From positions 124,001 to 188,000 of the forward strand of contig JAKOGH010000722.1 of assembly GCA_024811115.1 (NCBI GenBank): 64,000 nucleotides of DNA, read 5' to 3'. Both the position numbers and the translations under genes were made by a program. The notes below the pieces were generated by a model. That model had not been told where the DNA came from, did not search any database, and saw only the letters and a program-made list of their open reading frames with translations. The stretch comes from Terana coerulea (lineage: Eukaryota > Basidiomycota > Agaricomycetes > Polyporales > Phanerochaetaceae). Below are positions 13,301 to 26,138 of the stretch, one piece after another; the first letter of the stretch is position 1, and each line of letters opens with the position of its first letter.

Positions 13301-16300
13301 ACCACCCTTCAAAGCGTGCGTACTGAGGGAAGCCTCTTGACAGCAGTGTTCTTTCCCCATGGAGTGGAGACGGCACGCAGGATGACCGGCGCCGGACTCC
13401 GAAGTGTCCGTGCAACGTCATGTCAGTTTATAGGTACCGTGAGCGAAAGCGTCCAGCTTCGGTGGCTGTTGTCCTATCTCTGTCTTCAGCTTGCCTTGTA
13501 TACAGAACTCGTCTTCGAGGAAAGCACCGCGAACCCCGCGCCGAATTGACGTATTCCTTTGCGCACCGTTGCCATTGACCATCCCAGAGGCGAGCCCAAC
13601 AACTTGACATTGAGCAGATAAGGGGTAGCGGAGCAATCAAAGCCATCTAGCGAGTGTGCGAGTCTCCGGGGCTTCCAATGCACAAAGGCGGCCTGCGATG
13701 GGGCGATCGGCCTGTTCTTCTCCCGCATCGCGGTCACACTGTCGACACTTCGCCAAACATCAATGGGAACGGGCCCAAGTCTGACGAAATCCTGGTCAGA
13801 TGCCTATCAGCTCCGTGGAATGCTACCGATGCGAAGGCAGGGGCCTGCCTAGACGGTACACATGCATCGCCTCGTCGTTGCTACGACAATGAGGCCCGCG
13901 TCGCCTCCAAATGCGCACCGCTGATCGTCCAGAGGCGGCACGGGCAGGAGAGCTGCTCAGTCCAGAACTTGCTGCGCCCGGATTCCGGCGCCTCGTCTGC
14001 GACAAGACGAATTGGCCAGGTACGCGAGGCACGTCAGAGGGGTGAGGCGGGCCGGGGTGAAGAGTGGACTGCACAAGCCTCAGGGGCCATCAAAGTGGCT
14101 GCTGGCGGGATCTCGCAGTCAAAGGAGGATGATTACATGAGGAAGGCGGATGCCCAAATTCGGGTTGCTCGGGATGCAATCGACTCTCCTTAATGAGGGG
14201 CCGCGGGGGGCGAGCGGATGTTTCACGTCGACCGCGGGGGTAATCTCAGATGGGTGCCGGAAAGGCACGATCTGCGTTGGATGAGCTTTCAGAGACGTCC
14301 AGAAGGAGAAGTGTGAGGTGTCCCTTCGTCCTTTGCCAGGCACCGATCGCAGATGGCGATCGAGACATTGCGGATAGGCAAGTTCCAGACGGGGGTCAGG
14401 AGGTGCTCGTCATGCGGAGTAGTTGATATCAACGCTCGGAACCGACGATGTTGCAGTTTCCGCAGGGTAAATTGCCAGGTCGAGAGGTGTTACGATCGCG
14501 AGATACCTATTGCAGGGTCCCAATTACTTCAGGGTCGAGTCGATAAAGTTCCTTGTGATATGACACCTGTCGCCGCTGGCGATATTGCGACAAGACGGCA
14601 ATGGCCCGCGGGACGCTGTGCCTTGAGCGCGGATGGATGATGGAAAATTCAACAGGCCCGCGTTCTTGCCGGTTTGAGCATTGCAAATCTATCTCTTGCG
14701 CGCCTGGCTAGCAGAGCGACTGGCCATTTGCTGGCCGTGATAGGACTGCAAGGCCGCAGAGAGAATATGTCGCAAAATATCGCTGACGTTTCGGCCGACA
14801 TTCCCTGTCACGATGAAATATCAGCGATATCATAAAACATTCCGTGGATTGCGTATGATACGAGAGCAGATGACTTACATTCCTTGTCGTGCCTGCACTG
14901 CGAGCTTGCGCAATCAATCCGAGTTTGAGGGGCGTGGCTATCTTAGTAGCGGCGTTCAGGCACCTCCTCGTGCGTGGGGCCGGCGCCGAGCAATTGCCAT
15001 GGCAGACACATGTGCACGAACCCGGAATGCGAAGATCGCGGAGCGTATACAGGCCGTGCAGGTGAGCTTTCAGCTTTGGCCTGGCCACAGTATCGTGCGT
15101 GCCGCCCCGGTAAGCGATATGAAACCGTAACGGTTTGCAGCGTTCCTTGAGGATGATGGCGGACAGGCCTCATGAAGGCGCCGACAGTCTACCGCAACGG
15201 GAGCCACGCAGCTCCATGAGTACATTCTGAAAGCTAATGCTAAAAGCGGAACGCGGAAACAGTCAGTACATATCTGCCCAGCGAATGCGGCTGCGAGGAA
15301 GGATACACACCTGTCTACTGAGAATGGTCCTTGAGTTTAGTTGGCAGATAGGCAGTCCCAAAATGTTCTTATTGCGCTACAAGGGCGCGCAGTTGGTCAT
15401 GTGTACACTGCGTATCTTGATGATATTGACACCGCCTTGTACACGGATGATCGTCTGTAAAGCTTTGAGATGCCGCACACATCAGGCGAGCATGGTCCGC
15501 TCATGCAGGGTTTTCGAGGTGGCTGATGGAGCTGAGCGTTCCACCATGTATCAGTGGTAGCTGACGCCTTGAAATACATTTCAGTTCAAAACATCATCTG
15601 GATTGAGAAACGGCATGTACCGGGGTTATCGTTCAGTCCAGGGTCCTGACCGGTCTCCGACGCACTCGGCGGGGCGTTGACGCGAGGCGCCATATGCCGC
15701 AGTTGTCAAATACAACGGCGTTTGTTTGTGGTAATAGAAAAACATGCCGCAATAACACAGCATCTATTTGTCGCTCCTGTCAGGATTGGGGCGGAGGGGA
15801 TAGGAAAGGACAACATACTTGATAGTAAACGCATATAACCACTGTGAGCGCTAGTTGAACCACGGTATGTCTGGCTTCAACGTCGTACGAAGTGCACATC
15901 AGCGATGTGCCGATGGACACGTTATTTCGAGCGCATATATGCGCCAAACGGGCACACGCCGCATGTACGGAGGCTCGGGGTTCACGGTGCTGTCTAGCCC
16001 GCAACATCCGGTCAGCTTGCACAGAGCATACATAGGGTTAATCAAAGCCAACCTTGCTATACGGCTGATTGCGGGCGACGGCGAGAATTGGCTTGGAGAC
16101 AACTCAGGCTCTTCGCCGCTGCGAGTGGCGTTGTTGGCCCGGCGCGTATAAGGGCCCGCACGGCTTCAGTGACGGGCACGGCGCGAGTCTCCTGACGCGC
16201 CCTCGGAGTACTTGTAAGGATAGTTTCATCCTGTGTAAGGAACTGTCGAATCCTTCAGTTTCCTAGGGATTAGGCCATGGTATCTTGTTGAAACTATCAT

Positions 16301-19300
16301 TGGGGCCCAGAATATTCAGACTGAATTTCAGGTACGCCTGTGCTGGTACTCACCTGCGCGTCAAGAACTCTGGTGCCCATGACTACGTGTACCGTGTACC
16401 ACAGAAAGGATAAAACGGGCACGTAGAGTGTTGTTGGACCTGGAAACGTTGAGCTTTGTAGAGGTCTAGACTCCAGAAACAAATCGATTGAAAGCGCACA
16501 CTTGACGGAGCGCTTATGCTCCCGGGAGAACCCGTGCACTTGACCAAATGTGGCTGTGGGATCATCGCTTAGCTTATGTAAGCTCAACGTTCCAACTTCA
16601 GCAGCATCGGGAATTTCAAGTTGGCTCCGACTCCTACCCTCCGACTCCTACCAGGTGCATCCCTAGAGGCTCGCCTATGCTGGATTTTGTGACTTGGTAG
16701 GTATTCACCCCTGTAGGGAGGGCTTGTTATCGATGTTGGCCCGTCCAGTCCCCAATATCTCGCTACGATTCGACGCTCAGAGACCCTGAGGTAGGCTGAT
16801 GCTCCTTGTGCGCCATGTAGTATTCAACACTGAAGCTCGAAGGTTAATGCTACGCTCTCGCGGATCTCATATGGACGACAATGTGGTGAGTGTGATGTAC
16901 GCTCAAATTTCTCACGCATGCGGAAAAAAAATCATACGACCAGCACAAGCACAGCCAGATTTATATTGCAGCTGCATACTACCTTGGGATGCTTAAGGTA
17001 TCAGATCATCAGAGTCTGAGCTCTCCGTTGTTTGACAGATGCATCTGCTGGTGTGTTGTATGCCCAAATCCTGTTCGGACTAGAAGTGGCTCCTGCGCTG
17101 TGCAGGTCAACACTGCTTCCCCGCATACGTACAGCCAAGACGATCGTTCTCACGGTACACCGAGCACGGCAGGAATATGCGATTCAACGTTTACCTCCGA
17201 GTCCGCTTCAACTGTGTGGAATCCGACACTATTCGCCAAGCAACACCGCGCGAGTGATCATCGACCGACCACGTTTATGCAGCACGGACAAACATCGCGC
17301 CCATCTTTGGTGTCTTATCCACCTCTCGTTCCGGCGGCCTCATTTCACCGAACGCTGATCATAGCACACATCCCGAGAACAAGATACAAGCGAAATGAAC
17401 CGACAACCTACATGAATCCTTTCGCTTGTTCTGGGCCGGGTCAGTGTCGTTTTTCCTCACAAGGTAGATGGAACTGAAGTCTATCAATATCGTAGGTTAA
17501 GCTCCGTAGAGGTTACTGCTTAATGCCTTTGAGAGGAGCCTTCGGACGCCAAGTCTGATGTTATATGAGAACAAGTCTCAAAGGCGCTCGGTCTTTGTGC
17601 CCCAAGTGCGGACACACAGGGAATTCCGGTACGCGCTCGTATTGGATGCATGTCTTACCAATTTAATGGTGCTAATTGTTGTAGACAGAAACTGGTGGTG
17701 TTTCACGCATTCATATGTTTTATTACATAAAAGACAGCGTCCGCTCGACCCCGAGTTGCTGTTCCCAGCTGTCGCCTCCATGCCGAAGACCCAAAATGAC
17801 AACGCCAACCCCGGCCGGAGAACGGACTATTGCGGTGCACTGCAGGGTCGATCCCCTCTCACGATGTGCGTGACGAAACACGTCCGTGCGACACGGCGGG
17901 TTATGACATACCGTTTCTGACTTCGTGTCGTCGAATAAGCATGCCCGCTGGCTTCTGCATGCCCGTGAACGCTATTGTGCTATTTGCAGTATGTTGCCCA
18001 TAAGAGGCGACCGCTGCGCCGACGCTGTCTCACGCTTCTTGCGTTTCATGAGCTGGAGTATCGCCTTCGACTTCGACGTTGGCTTCGACTTCGAGTCTTT
18101 GAGATCGAATCCCACTGTATTCTGTCTACGCCACCGGCGTGTCCTATAGCTGCCAGTCTAGGGTCCCGCAAAGGTTCGCGGCAAGATATGCTTTGTATTG
18201 CGAACAAGAGTCAGGTGTCCACCGGGGAACATGCACTGGAAAATGTGTTCACCCTTGAACTCTCCCGCCACCAGTTCGATGGTGAGTTTGTGTCATGTGT
18301 CTGTTAGTGATTGCTCGGAACTCTCACCCTGTGATAGGTGGCGTTGAAGCGGCCATACAGAGAACACGCAGGTGCATATCACAGATGCCCGAATGCCTCA
18401 ATGCCGCGTTGTCATGCAACGTGCTCCTTCTCCCGTTCATCTTCCTTCGCGCTGCGCAGGCAGAGGATGTCCCACGAGAGTGAGACCTGGTGACACTGTC
18501 TCAAGACAGACGCGGGCAAGTGTCCTTCACTGCGAATGATCATGACGTTGTACCAATGCAGGCTTTTATGAGGCTCCTGTGCCTATGCGCAGTGTACAAG
18601 CGGCAAAGTGTTAGTACTCGCGGATATCTACAATCTTCCTTTCAATCGTGCGCTACTTCCCGCTCTGACCGTTTGCTGTGTCGAAGAACCGACCCTTGCT
18701 ATCGCTTTCTTTGCCAATCATCGGCACGGATGGTGCCCATAGCTCCGGAATGTACAGTATCTTGGTGAGTGTTGTCAAGTCACTTTTCATCGCATATCCC
18801 TTACGCTGGTCCGATTTCAAGGCCCTAGCCCGATGTGCGGACGATGAACCCACCTTATGTCCGGGTGCGAGTGTTGTTTCATTCAGACAACTCGAAGAAT
18901 TCTCACCGCGGCATTGCCAAGTTGCCTTCGACGGCAGTCGCAGCAGGCCATGATTGCAACCTCAGGACTTGAATGTGATATCCAACATTTCAACAGGTGG
19001 CGTACCGCAACTTTCCAGGATCATCACCACGAAGCACCGCCGAATATACGGGCCATCCGAAAAATCTCGCGGATATGCAATGCCCAGCCTCCCACTATCC
19101 CGCAACTCAATGCCCATTTCTTGGGTCATCACGCGCCCGCCTCTCCGCGTTCACGTCAATCTTCTCGGGGCTGCCGTACTTGGAAGTGTACGGCACTGCA
19201 CAGCATCCCCAGATTGAGTTGCCCCGCCTTTCCGATACATACCCCCACGTTGTTCCACCGCGTTTCCATCTGGACCGTGATTTTCCGCCCATGATCGTCG

Positions 19301-19841
19301 GGTGCACAGGCGCGGTACGGGCAATTTTACCGCTTACGACATGTTACGGCACGCTCAATGTCTCAGAAGTCGGGCATTACGGGAATAATATGACTACCGG
19401 GTTTTGAACTGGCGGTGTTGATTTATCTGCGCTATTACGTTGCGCTTAATCAGTAGTGCGTCAATGTATGCTTGGTGTCGGACTCGCCCTTGCGGAATGT
19501 ACTACGTGTGCGCTCTGGCGAAGAGTTGTTATTGTTGCTAAGTTTCTTTAGGGATTATGGCAGGATGAAGCTGAAATTTGCTGAGACGCCCCACTGGAAC
19601 GCTTACTTGAGTCTTGACTATGCACGGATGCGAAGCAACGTACACTTGAATATCGTTATAGAGGCACTTTACTCTCGGGTAATAGCAAAAGGATGCGCAT
19701 TCGAGCGTTTTAAATTCAATGCGTTGTCCGAGTCGAATTTCTCCATAGTACACTCAACCCGATCGCTATACTCGTGCTACATACTATGCACAAAATGTGC
19801 GTCTTCTTACCTGAGACGACATACTCTCAGCAATCGTACTT
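10328..19841. other. Gene-poor region with composition break
   Basis: No gene is supported in 9.5 kb. From 10328 to about 12.8 kb the DNA is GC-rich and the first few hundred bases are probably 3' untranslated sequence of the C2H2 gene. After about 12.8 kb the composition becomes roughly balanced and stops are frequent in all frames. Frames of 60-180 codons occur, but none shows a domain, a codon pattern or neighbouring exons that join. I found no reverse transcriptase, integrase, transposase or helicase motif. It may be old, decayed repeat DNA; that is inference. Confidence 0.45.
16625..16652 (+). repeat. 14-bp direct repeat, two copies
   Basis: CTCCGACTCCTACC is repeated twice, perfectly and head to tail. 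It sits in gene-poor DNA and no function is visible. Confidence 0.8.
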
Positions 19842-20870
19842 CTATTTCCGAAGTGCCTTAAGGATAACCTCGCCGAGCGGGCCCGCCGACGCAGGGTTCT
19901 GCCCAGTGAAGAGGTTGCCATCAACTGCGACCTTTACCTGCATGCATTTAGTTGGGTCAGCGAATGCGCTTGCAAGCTGCATATGAGTGTGACGTACAGC
20001 GAAGTTCTCGTCCGCCTTGACATACGTCGCGCCGAGCTCTTTCAGTCGGTCCTCGATGAGGAATGGGAGGTTCTGCGGGCACCGTCAGCAGCTGAGAGGC
20101 AGGGGGACATGCAGCGACACGTACCGACACGGCGTCGAGCGCAATGTCCTCGGCGTTCGAGATCGCCGTCGCGGTCTTGCCCGCGAAGACGCTCTTCCCG
20201 TCCTTGTCGACGGCCAGCACGAGTGAGCTGCCCTCACACGGTCTGTTAGACTGATCCACCTTTGTCGCGCAGATCCGAATGCTTACGCAGGACCGTGGCA
20301 TACTGCCGCGGTGATCTTGCCCGCCTGGTAGAACGCGCTCGCGAGCTTCCCATTCTCGACGTCGAACGCGAGGTCGAGCACGGGGCCTTGCCCGCCGATA
20401 TACAGCACCGCGTCGTAGTCGTCCGCCTTGACAGTTGAAAGAACCAGCGTGTTCGCGAGTTTGTTCTGCGCGGTCGGGTCCTTGAGGAAGGACTGAGACT
20501 GTTCGTCGTTGGCGAACAACTACGGTTGACGTGGACTGAGAATCAGATCCATGGCATGCGGGACGAAAGGCGCACCTCGAGGCTCTCCGTGCTGACGGGT
20601 GGGTTGGGGCCCTTCGGCGCGGCAAAGTCAATGTCCGCGTGGGGAGGAAAGAACTGCATAAATTGCTATAGTGAGCGTGAGTTTATCCAGCGATGTGTGG
20701 TGCACTCGCCGTGGTACGGGTGAGCAGCCTCAGGGAGGTACCAACCCTATGAACGAGGTCAGTGAGGCCGAAGACTGTACTACATGCGAAAGCATACTCA
20801 CGGCAGACTTTCCAGCCAGGCCTGTCGCGGCTGAGGTGAAGACGAAGAGGATACGAGGGCGAGCAGACAT
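19842..20870 (-). CDS. DJ-1/PfpI (Hsp31-like) family protein
   Basis: Reads as a complete multi-exon gene of the DJ-1/ThiJ/PfpI superfamily, whose fungal Hsp31-type members are glyoxalase III or stress chaperones in the cytosol. Exon 1 (20802-20870) encodes MSARPRILFVFTSAATG; exon 2 starts at 20746 with GWYLPEAAHP. Downstream are DIDFAAPKGPNPP, YIGGQGPVLDLAFD, the nucleophile elbow AVCHGP (catalytic Cys), a GKSVFAGKTAT block and the C-terminal TGQNPASAGPLGE with stop at 19842. The order and spacing match the family across about 235 residues. One intron after HP is awkward: the best reading uses a GTACCA donor, while a GC donor is the alternative. No frame break is needed. It stands alone at the edge of gene-poor DNA. 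Confidence 0.85.
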
Positions 20871-21602
20871 CTTGCTTTGGCTGGTTCAACTGAAGGGTTG
20901 TTGCGACTGTGTAGGAGAGCAGTCGAGCAGAGACCCGTCTTTTATGCCCAGACTACAGCACGTCTCCGATCGGAGTGAACGCCATTCGAGAAGATAAGCT
21001 GCATAACGAAGTTAATCGAGCAGAAATTGAAGATACACGCACAATCACATCGCCAAGCAATCCTCGGGCATCTCCTCCGACTCACTATGGGTCCACAAAG
21101 GTATTTGTGGCATCTCCTGACCAATGTGGCGCAGTACCGCGGCCTGCGTATGCCTTGACTGCTGGGAGTCATCGTCAGCCAATGGCGCACAACGCGTGCC
21201 CGTCTGAGAGCGGTCCCTGATCGCGCGACAATATGTGCATTGATTCACGCTTTATCTCATATCTACATGCAATCGGTCTTCAGCGGAAGAATTGCTTGAC
21301 GCTTTACTAAGAGTACTCACCAGCTTACCCACCGCAAACGTTTGCTGGGAAAATATCCACTAGCCGAGCAGTTCGTGGTACGTTGTAGAAATTAGCTGAA
21401 TAACACGCGTGGGCGAGCTCTAGGCGGCCGCGTTGAACACCCGTGAACACCATGTCAAATGTCTACGCAGATAAACCAGAGTCTCATTCCACGGCCAATG
21501 ATGACCGCTTCGGAGCCCTCGTCCTTGTTTTTCACGCCGGTCTTGATTTGGCCTCGATGATCTGTGGCATCCCTACGTGATCATATGACTCCATCCTGAA
21601 CA
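20871..21602. other. Intergenic, nothing recognised
   Basis: Lies between the DJ-1 start and the MYND gene stop. No supported gene. Presumably it holds the DJ-1 promoter next to 20870 and the 3' end of the MYND gene. Confidence 0.4.
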
Positions 21603-23884
21603 TCAAGGACAATCGCTGCTCAAGTCAGTGTGTGTTCGAGCCCTTCTACAATGTCCTCTGTGATGTCCTTGAGACCAGTCCCTGTATACCGTGAGATCTG
21701 AGCTACGCATATGTATGATCAAGAAGGCACCTACTGTGATTGACATTTGGCATTGCAGTATGCAACCCGCCAGCAGCCTTTGCAATACCGGAGATGATGG
21801 GCGGGCTTGTACACATAGCACAGGCAATCCCTCCAATTGCATCGCTCCGGCAGACCAATTGCAGCTTCATCTTCTGGACTTTCCTGATCTTGCGCCGCGC
21901 TATGCTGACGAGCATCCAAGCAGCGTCCAAGGGTGGTTCAAACTTCGAACGAAGACCGCCAGTCCCTCCGCACGTGATATGAAGCAGCGAGCATTTGGGT
22001 GTACACTGTTCGCCACAGCTTGCGGCTACAGCGACGGTACATCTCCAGCTTGCACTGGCTTTTGACCGTGGCGGCTGCACCGTCATTACAGCGTCGTTTA
22101 CGGTGCTCTCTCAGTATGTCTATGCAATGCAAGATGAGCACTCCAAAATGTTCTGAACAGCTTATTGAGCTCTCAAGCAGCAAGTAAAATAACCATAGTT
22201 CCACTGACCAATCCAATGGGAATTGCTAATCCCCACAGTTGTCGTTAGGAGGTTGCAAATAAGGGCAATAATCTCGTGCACCCGTGGCTCGGGAAGCAGT
22301 CTCGACTTCACACCTTGTGGATCAAGGATGTATCTGGAGAACGTCTGAGCATCAACTATCGCGAAGGTATATAAGGTTGTATGCATACCGCAAATACCAA
22401 AACTCGGAGAGAAGGACGTGAGCGCGAGTGTAGTAGTCAGGGCTGTCGACCATGCATATTGTGGTGCGGCAAGCGGCTAGGCTTACGGCCATTACGCTGT
22501 TCTCAAAAGCAGTTTCAACCATCTTCTCTGCAGGCGCCTGCAGGGCGCAGGTCGGTGATGATTGCGATGATCTGCTGCATCAACTCTGCGTTAGCATGCT
22601 CGGTCTTGAGCACTTGCAGCATTGCATGGCTCAGATGTTGAGGACTGGTGGAGCCCATGCAGGCTTCATTATAGAATGAGAAGAATGCATCGTTGTCTTG
22701 GTGATCCAGGTTACGTCGCAGGGTATTCAACATAGACGTCATAGCCTCAGGCGGATTCCGAGTATTGGGTCCACAGACCCAGCAGGCCAGCATTACATGG
22801 GCCATGTAAGGAGGGCTGCGCCCCCAAGTACCGTCTCGCTAGACCACCGAATGAATACCATGCGACCAGGGAAGCATATAAGTCAATCGCCTACCGAGAC
22901 GCGTCTTCAATGTATAGTAGAGCATCCACAGATCTGGGCAGTAGAGTACTGAACATGTCGTCGCAGGAATGATGGCGGAAACGAGTCGAGAAACGGAGTC
23001 TTGACGTCGTACAAGGCTTTCCACAGTGGACAAGAATCGACAACAACATGGCGAATGCTTTTGCGTAACATTGTCGGACTAAGATGAGGGTGATCATCGG
23101 GGTGACTGGCCACGCTCCGGACAAAGTGCAAGCACTCTAGGAACCCGAGCAGGATCCATTTGATGTATTTCTGAAGGTCGTGAACTCCCTACTGAGCTGG
23201 GTACTCCCATATTTCAATAAGGATGCCACGTACCAGTGCAGCGACACTGAAGACTTCTTCTGACTCGTGAACCTCCCGGCAAAGGCACAAGGGTCTCGAC
23301 AGCGCCTCCTTGCTGAAGCCACAGAAGTGGTTATCGAGTAGGATACGGAGTAGTGCGGGGATAAGACCGGACTAGATGACTGCAGCCCACGTTGAGCTAT
23401 CTCGCCTGCGAGCGGCAAAACATCTGATAGCGATGCTGGGAATTGAGAGGCTCGGTGAACGACGACCTTTGAAATGGTTTTGGACCAGAGCAGAAGCGAG
23501 TTGAGCTGGGCTGATTGGTCCGATACTTCCTTCAGAATATTCCTCCATGACCTGTACCACGTATGAAGAAGCAAATCAGGGTATTTTGTTAGTTTCACAC
23601 AGCTCGAGCGAATGCAGCCCCACCTACCGCCGACACCAAGACACCGAATACTAAGAGTGCGCAGTAACCAAGCGTATTGGTTAGGAACGAGGTTGCGGTG
23701 AGACTTTTCGCTCCAGATAGACACGTCGCATGGCCATCTCACGGTGTGACTTGAAGGTCAACCAAAGGGGAGATATGGTCTCCATAAGTGTAAGACATGC
23801 GTCAGTGAGACTTGAGTTCAAGTTTGTCATTTCGCGAAGATAAATTTTCTGGAGAATGACATTGTCAGTGAATGATGTATGCAC
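21603..23884 (-). CDS. MYND-type zinc-finger protein, 5' end not defined
   Basis: The C-terminus carries a MYND finger split by an intron. At about 21755-21850 the minus strand reads CNWRDCLCYVYKP followed by YCKGCWRVAYCNAKCQ, and after a GTAGGT...ACAG intron the ligands are completed by DWSQGHHRGHC, then stop at 21603. MYND domains bind proline-rich partners, and large families of unknown role are common in Agaricomycetes. Upstream exon fragments on the same strand run back to about 23884, with segments such as YNEACMGSTSPQHLSHAMLQ and FVRSVASHPDDHPHLSPTM. These have the helical, Cys/Trp-poor look of the usual MYND-protein body. Exon joins in the middle are uncertain, and the start codon may lie further upstream (up to about 24212). 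Whether the gene is intact cannot be decided by eye. Confidence 0.6.
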
Positions 23885-24560
23885 ACACGTACGCTACCTA
23901 TAGTACCGCTACGCCTTACCAGGATAAGCTGAGGGCGTTCCCAGCGTGTAAGCATGTGGTTTGCTGGATTGTGGTCACCGAGTCAGACGCTTACACGGCG
24001 AGCAGCTCAGCGTCGCGGAGCACCTGGCAAACTCGGAAATACCCGGCTTTCCTGATATGGCAGGTGGTTAGGATCGCAGGCGGGGCAGTGCAAATGCAAC
24101 TAAATCGTCTGCTCTGACTGTGCCATGCATGTTTTATAGAGTTGAATGAGGATTTTTGATTTTTGGGCCAAATTTTCATGCCATTTAACGAGCGACCCAC
24201 TACTATTGGCATGCACAGACTCCGAGCCTCTCTTATGGTCCATGGATGAGTAAGGCCTAGACGGAACCATAGGAGGATTAATATTGCAGCCGGTTTGCTT
24301 TCAAGAAAAATTGGAGATTTATGAGCAGTGTATTATGCGTGTAGAAAGTTAGCTCACTGCTCATGATTTGTGCACCAGTAATACTAACAAAAGCTCAGAG
24401 CAACGGATTGCCATGCTAAGCGCTAAAGCGCCGCCTGGCCGGTGCCACCGGGGACGGATCAATCTGCCATACGTCCGGCCATCCTCCTACCACCGTGCCA
24501 TCAATATTGTCTTTCAGAGTCCTACCAAGTCACCTCCTCTGTACTTTATCTCTGAAACAC
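23885..24560. other. Intergenic, possible 5' exon of MYND gene
   Basis: A minus-strand frame from 24212 to 23991 (starting MPIVVGRS) could be a first exon of the MYND gene, since it ends at a plausible GTAAGC donor, but it has no recognisable domain. The rest holds nothing I can name. Confidence 0.3.
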
Positions 24561-25861
24561 ATGAGCGGAAAACACAAGCAGCGTGAAGTAGGGAGGTCTC
24601 GCCGGGCCGAGGCAACGAGCGAAAGCCTAGTAGCCAAGCGGTCGTCCTGTACGTCACAGAGCCATTCTTATTATCTCGCTCTGTTCACTTGGGACCGGGG
24701 CTGCAGCGCGGCGTCGAACTGGCGGGGAAGTTTTTGTGGATCTTTCGGTGAAATACGGACCGCGGAGCAAAGCATCTCAGACGGCTTCCCGTAGACCTGC
24801 GAGGGCGGAGGCGTCCGCATCCTCGTCCAGAGCCGTCGACGTCGGTATGCCTCCAGACGCGCCGCGCAGGAGTACGCGACTCGGCCAGCCACCGGCCTTG
24901 CCTGTGAATAAGCCTGATGAACCGCGCAAAACTCGACGCACGCCAGGTACAGCAGATAGACGCGATCGTACTGAGGAAGCAAGAACCGTTTCCACACCGC
25001 CGTTTCTGCTTCCACAGCCCTCGTCTGCGAAGGTGAAGCTGCCAGAGAAGGAGAAACAAGGTCTCAAACGGAAACGGACTGAAAGCAGCGACGTTGATGA
25101 GGTGGAGCTGTATCGAAAAGAGAGAAAAGCTATAGACGAGCAGCGCGAGATCTTGAAGCAACGGCTATCTGCCCTTGAGGCACGAGAGACGGCGGTCGTG
25201 GCTCGCGAGAAATCAATAGCGAAGCAGGCGCAGGAGCGCCTCGACGGATTGCTGCAGAAGCTTGAGAACACCTTCTCATGCGCTCTCTGCGTGGATATCA
25301 TGTACGCTCGTCACACCCTCACCATGCATTGTGCTCACTGCAACATTACCAGGGCTTGTCCGTACAGCCTAGTAGATTCCAACTGTGGGCACACGTTCTG
25401 TGTACTGTGCATTGTCAAATACATCCTGGCCAAAGTTAAGAGCACTGGCGCCCTAGCGGAGTGCCCGCTATGCCGTGCAACAATAAACCACTCACGCGTC
25501 GTGCCGGTGGTCCCGAATAGGCTCGCAGAGAGACTTTACAGGACCTGCTTGGGATGATCGCTCAAGCGGTAGAGGAGGTCAACCCGCCTCCTGTAGAAGG
25601 GAGCGGAAGGAAGGGAAAGGGAAAGGCCAGGGTGAAGCGGAGGAGAATCGACGCTTCTGAAACAGAGGAGGACAATTCCTTGGCGATTGGATGGGCGAGA
25701 GGCGGAAAGCACAGGCTTGATTGGGATAAACGCACAGCGTATGCAGCATACTCCTCTTTCCGCTGTTACGCTAATATTTGTCTTGCAGCGACGGAAAGGC
25801 GAAGATGTCCACCGCTCTTGCCGGCTGGGCAGAGACTACGAAGATAGCCAGCCAAAGCTGA
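24561..25861 (+). CDS. RING-finger protein, probable E3 ubiquitin ligase
   Basis: The layout is a basic N-terminus, a long coiled coil, a RING finger and a Lys-rich tail. The start at 24561 encodes MSGKHKQREVGRSRR; an intron of about 124 nt (24649-24772) gives the right phase into ASRRPARAEASASSS. A heptad-rich segment (ELYRKERKAIDEQREILKQR and onward) leads to CALCVDIM. A 51-nt intron (GTACGC...CCAG) follows, then ACPYSLVDSNCGHTFC, CIVKYIL and CPLCRATI: a C3HC4 arrangement. RING proteins recruit E2 enzymes to ubiquitinate substrates. A stop at 25555-25557 looks premature: one base later the frame reads MIAQAVEEVNPPP, a KGKGKARVKRRR nuclear-signal-like stretch, GWARGGKHRLDWDK and, after an intron ending at the CAG before CGACGG, MSTALAGWAE to stop at 25861. 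A one-base loss in GGG explains it. Confidence 0.75.
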
Positions 25862-26138
25862 AGGCTCTCTTATTGGATCGAAACCGCACACTTTGCCCTC
25901 TTCCCTTCTTGATGACCACGCAAGAGCCAGTGTCTGTAAGATTATGACTTGTACGATATGATGTTTGCTCCCCTTGTTTTTCTTGGAACATGCTACTTAG
26001 TGGTATCTCACCTGCCGCTCATTACTTTTTTTGCGTCGCGCTTTGCACACTTCCTGATGCCCTGTTGTCGTATCCATTACTGTAACATACATTACACTAG
26101 ATCCATAACCCGTAAATCGTTCATGCGCTGGTATCGAA

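Noticed and set aside
18997..19407. 136-codon plus-strand frame next to the DJ-1 gene
   Set aside because: Balanced composition but no family I recognise, no adjoining exons and a competing minus-strand frame.
10328..19841. Possible transposable element in the gene desert
   Set aside because: No reverse transcriptase, integrase, transposase or helicase motif and no terminal repeats could be found by eye.
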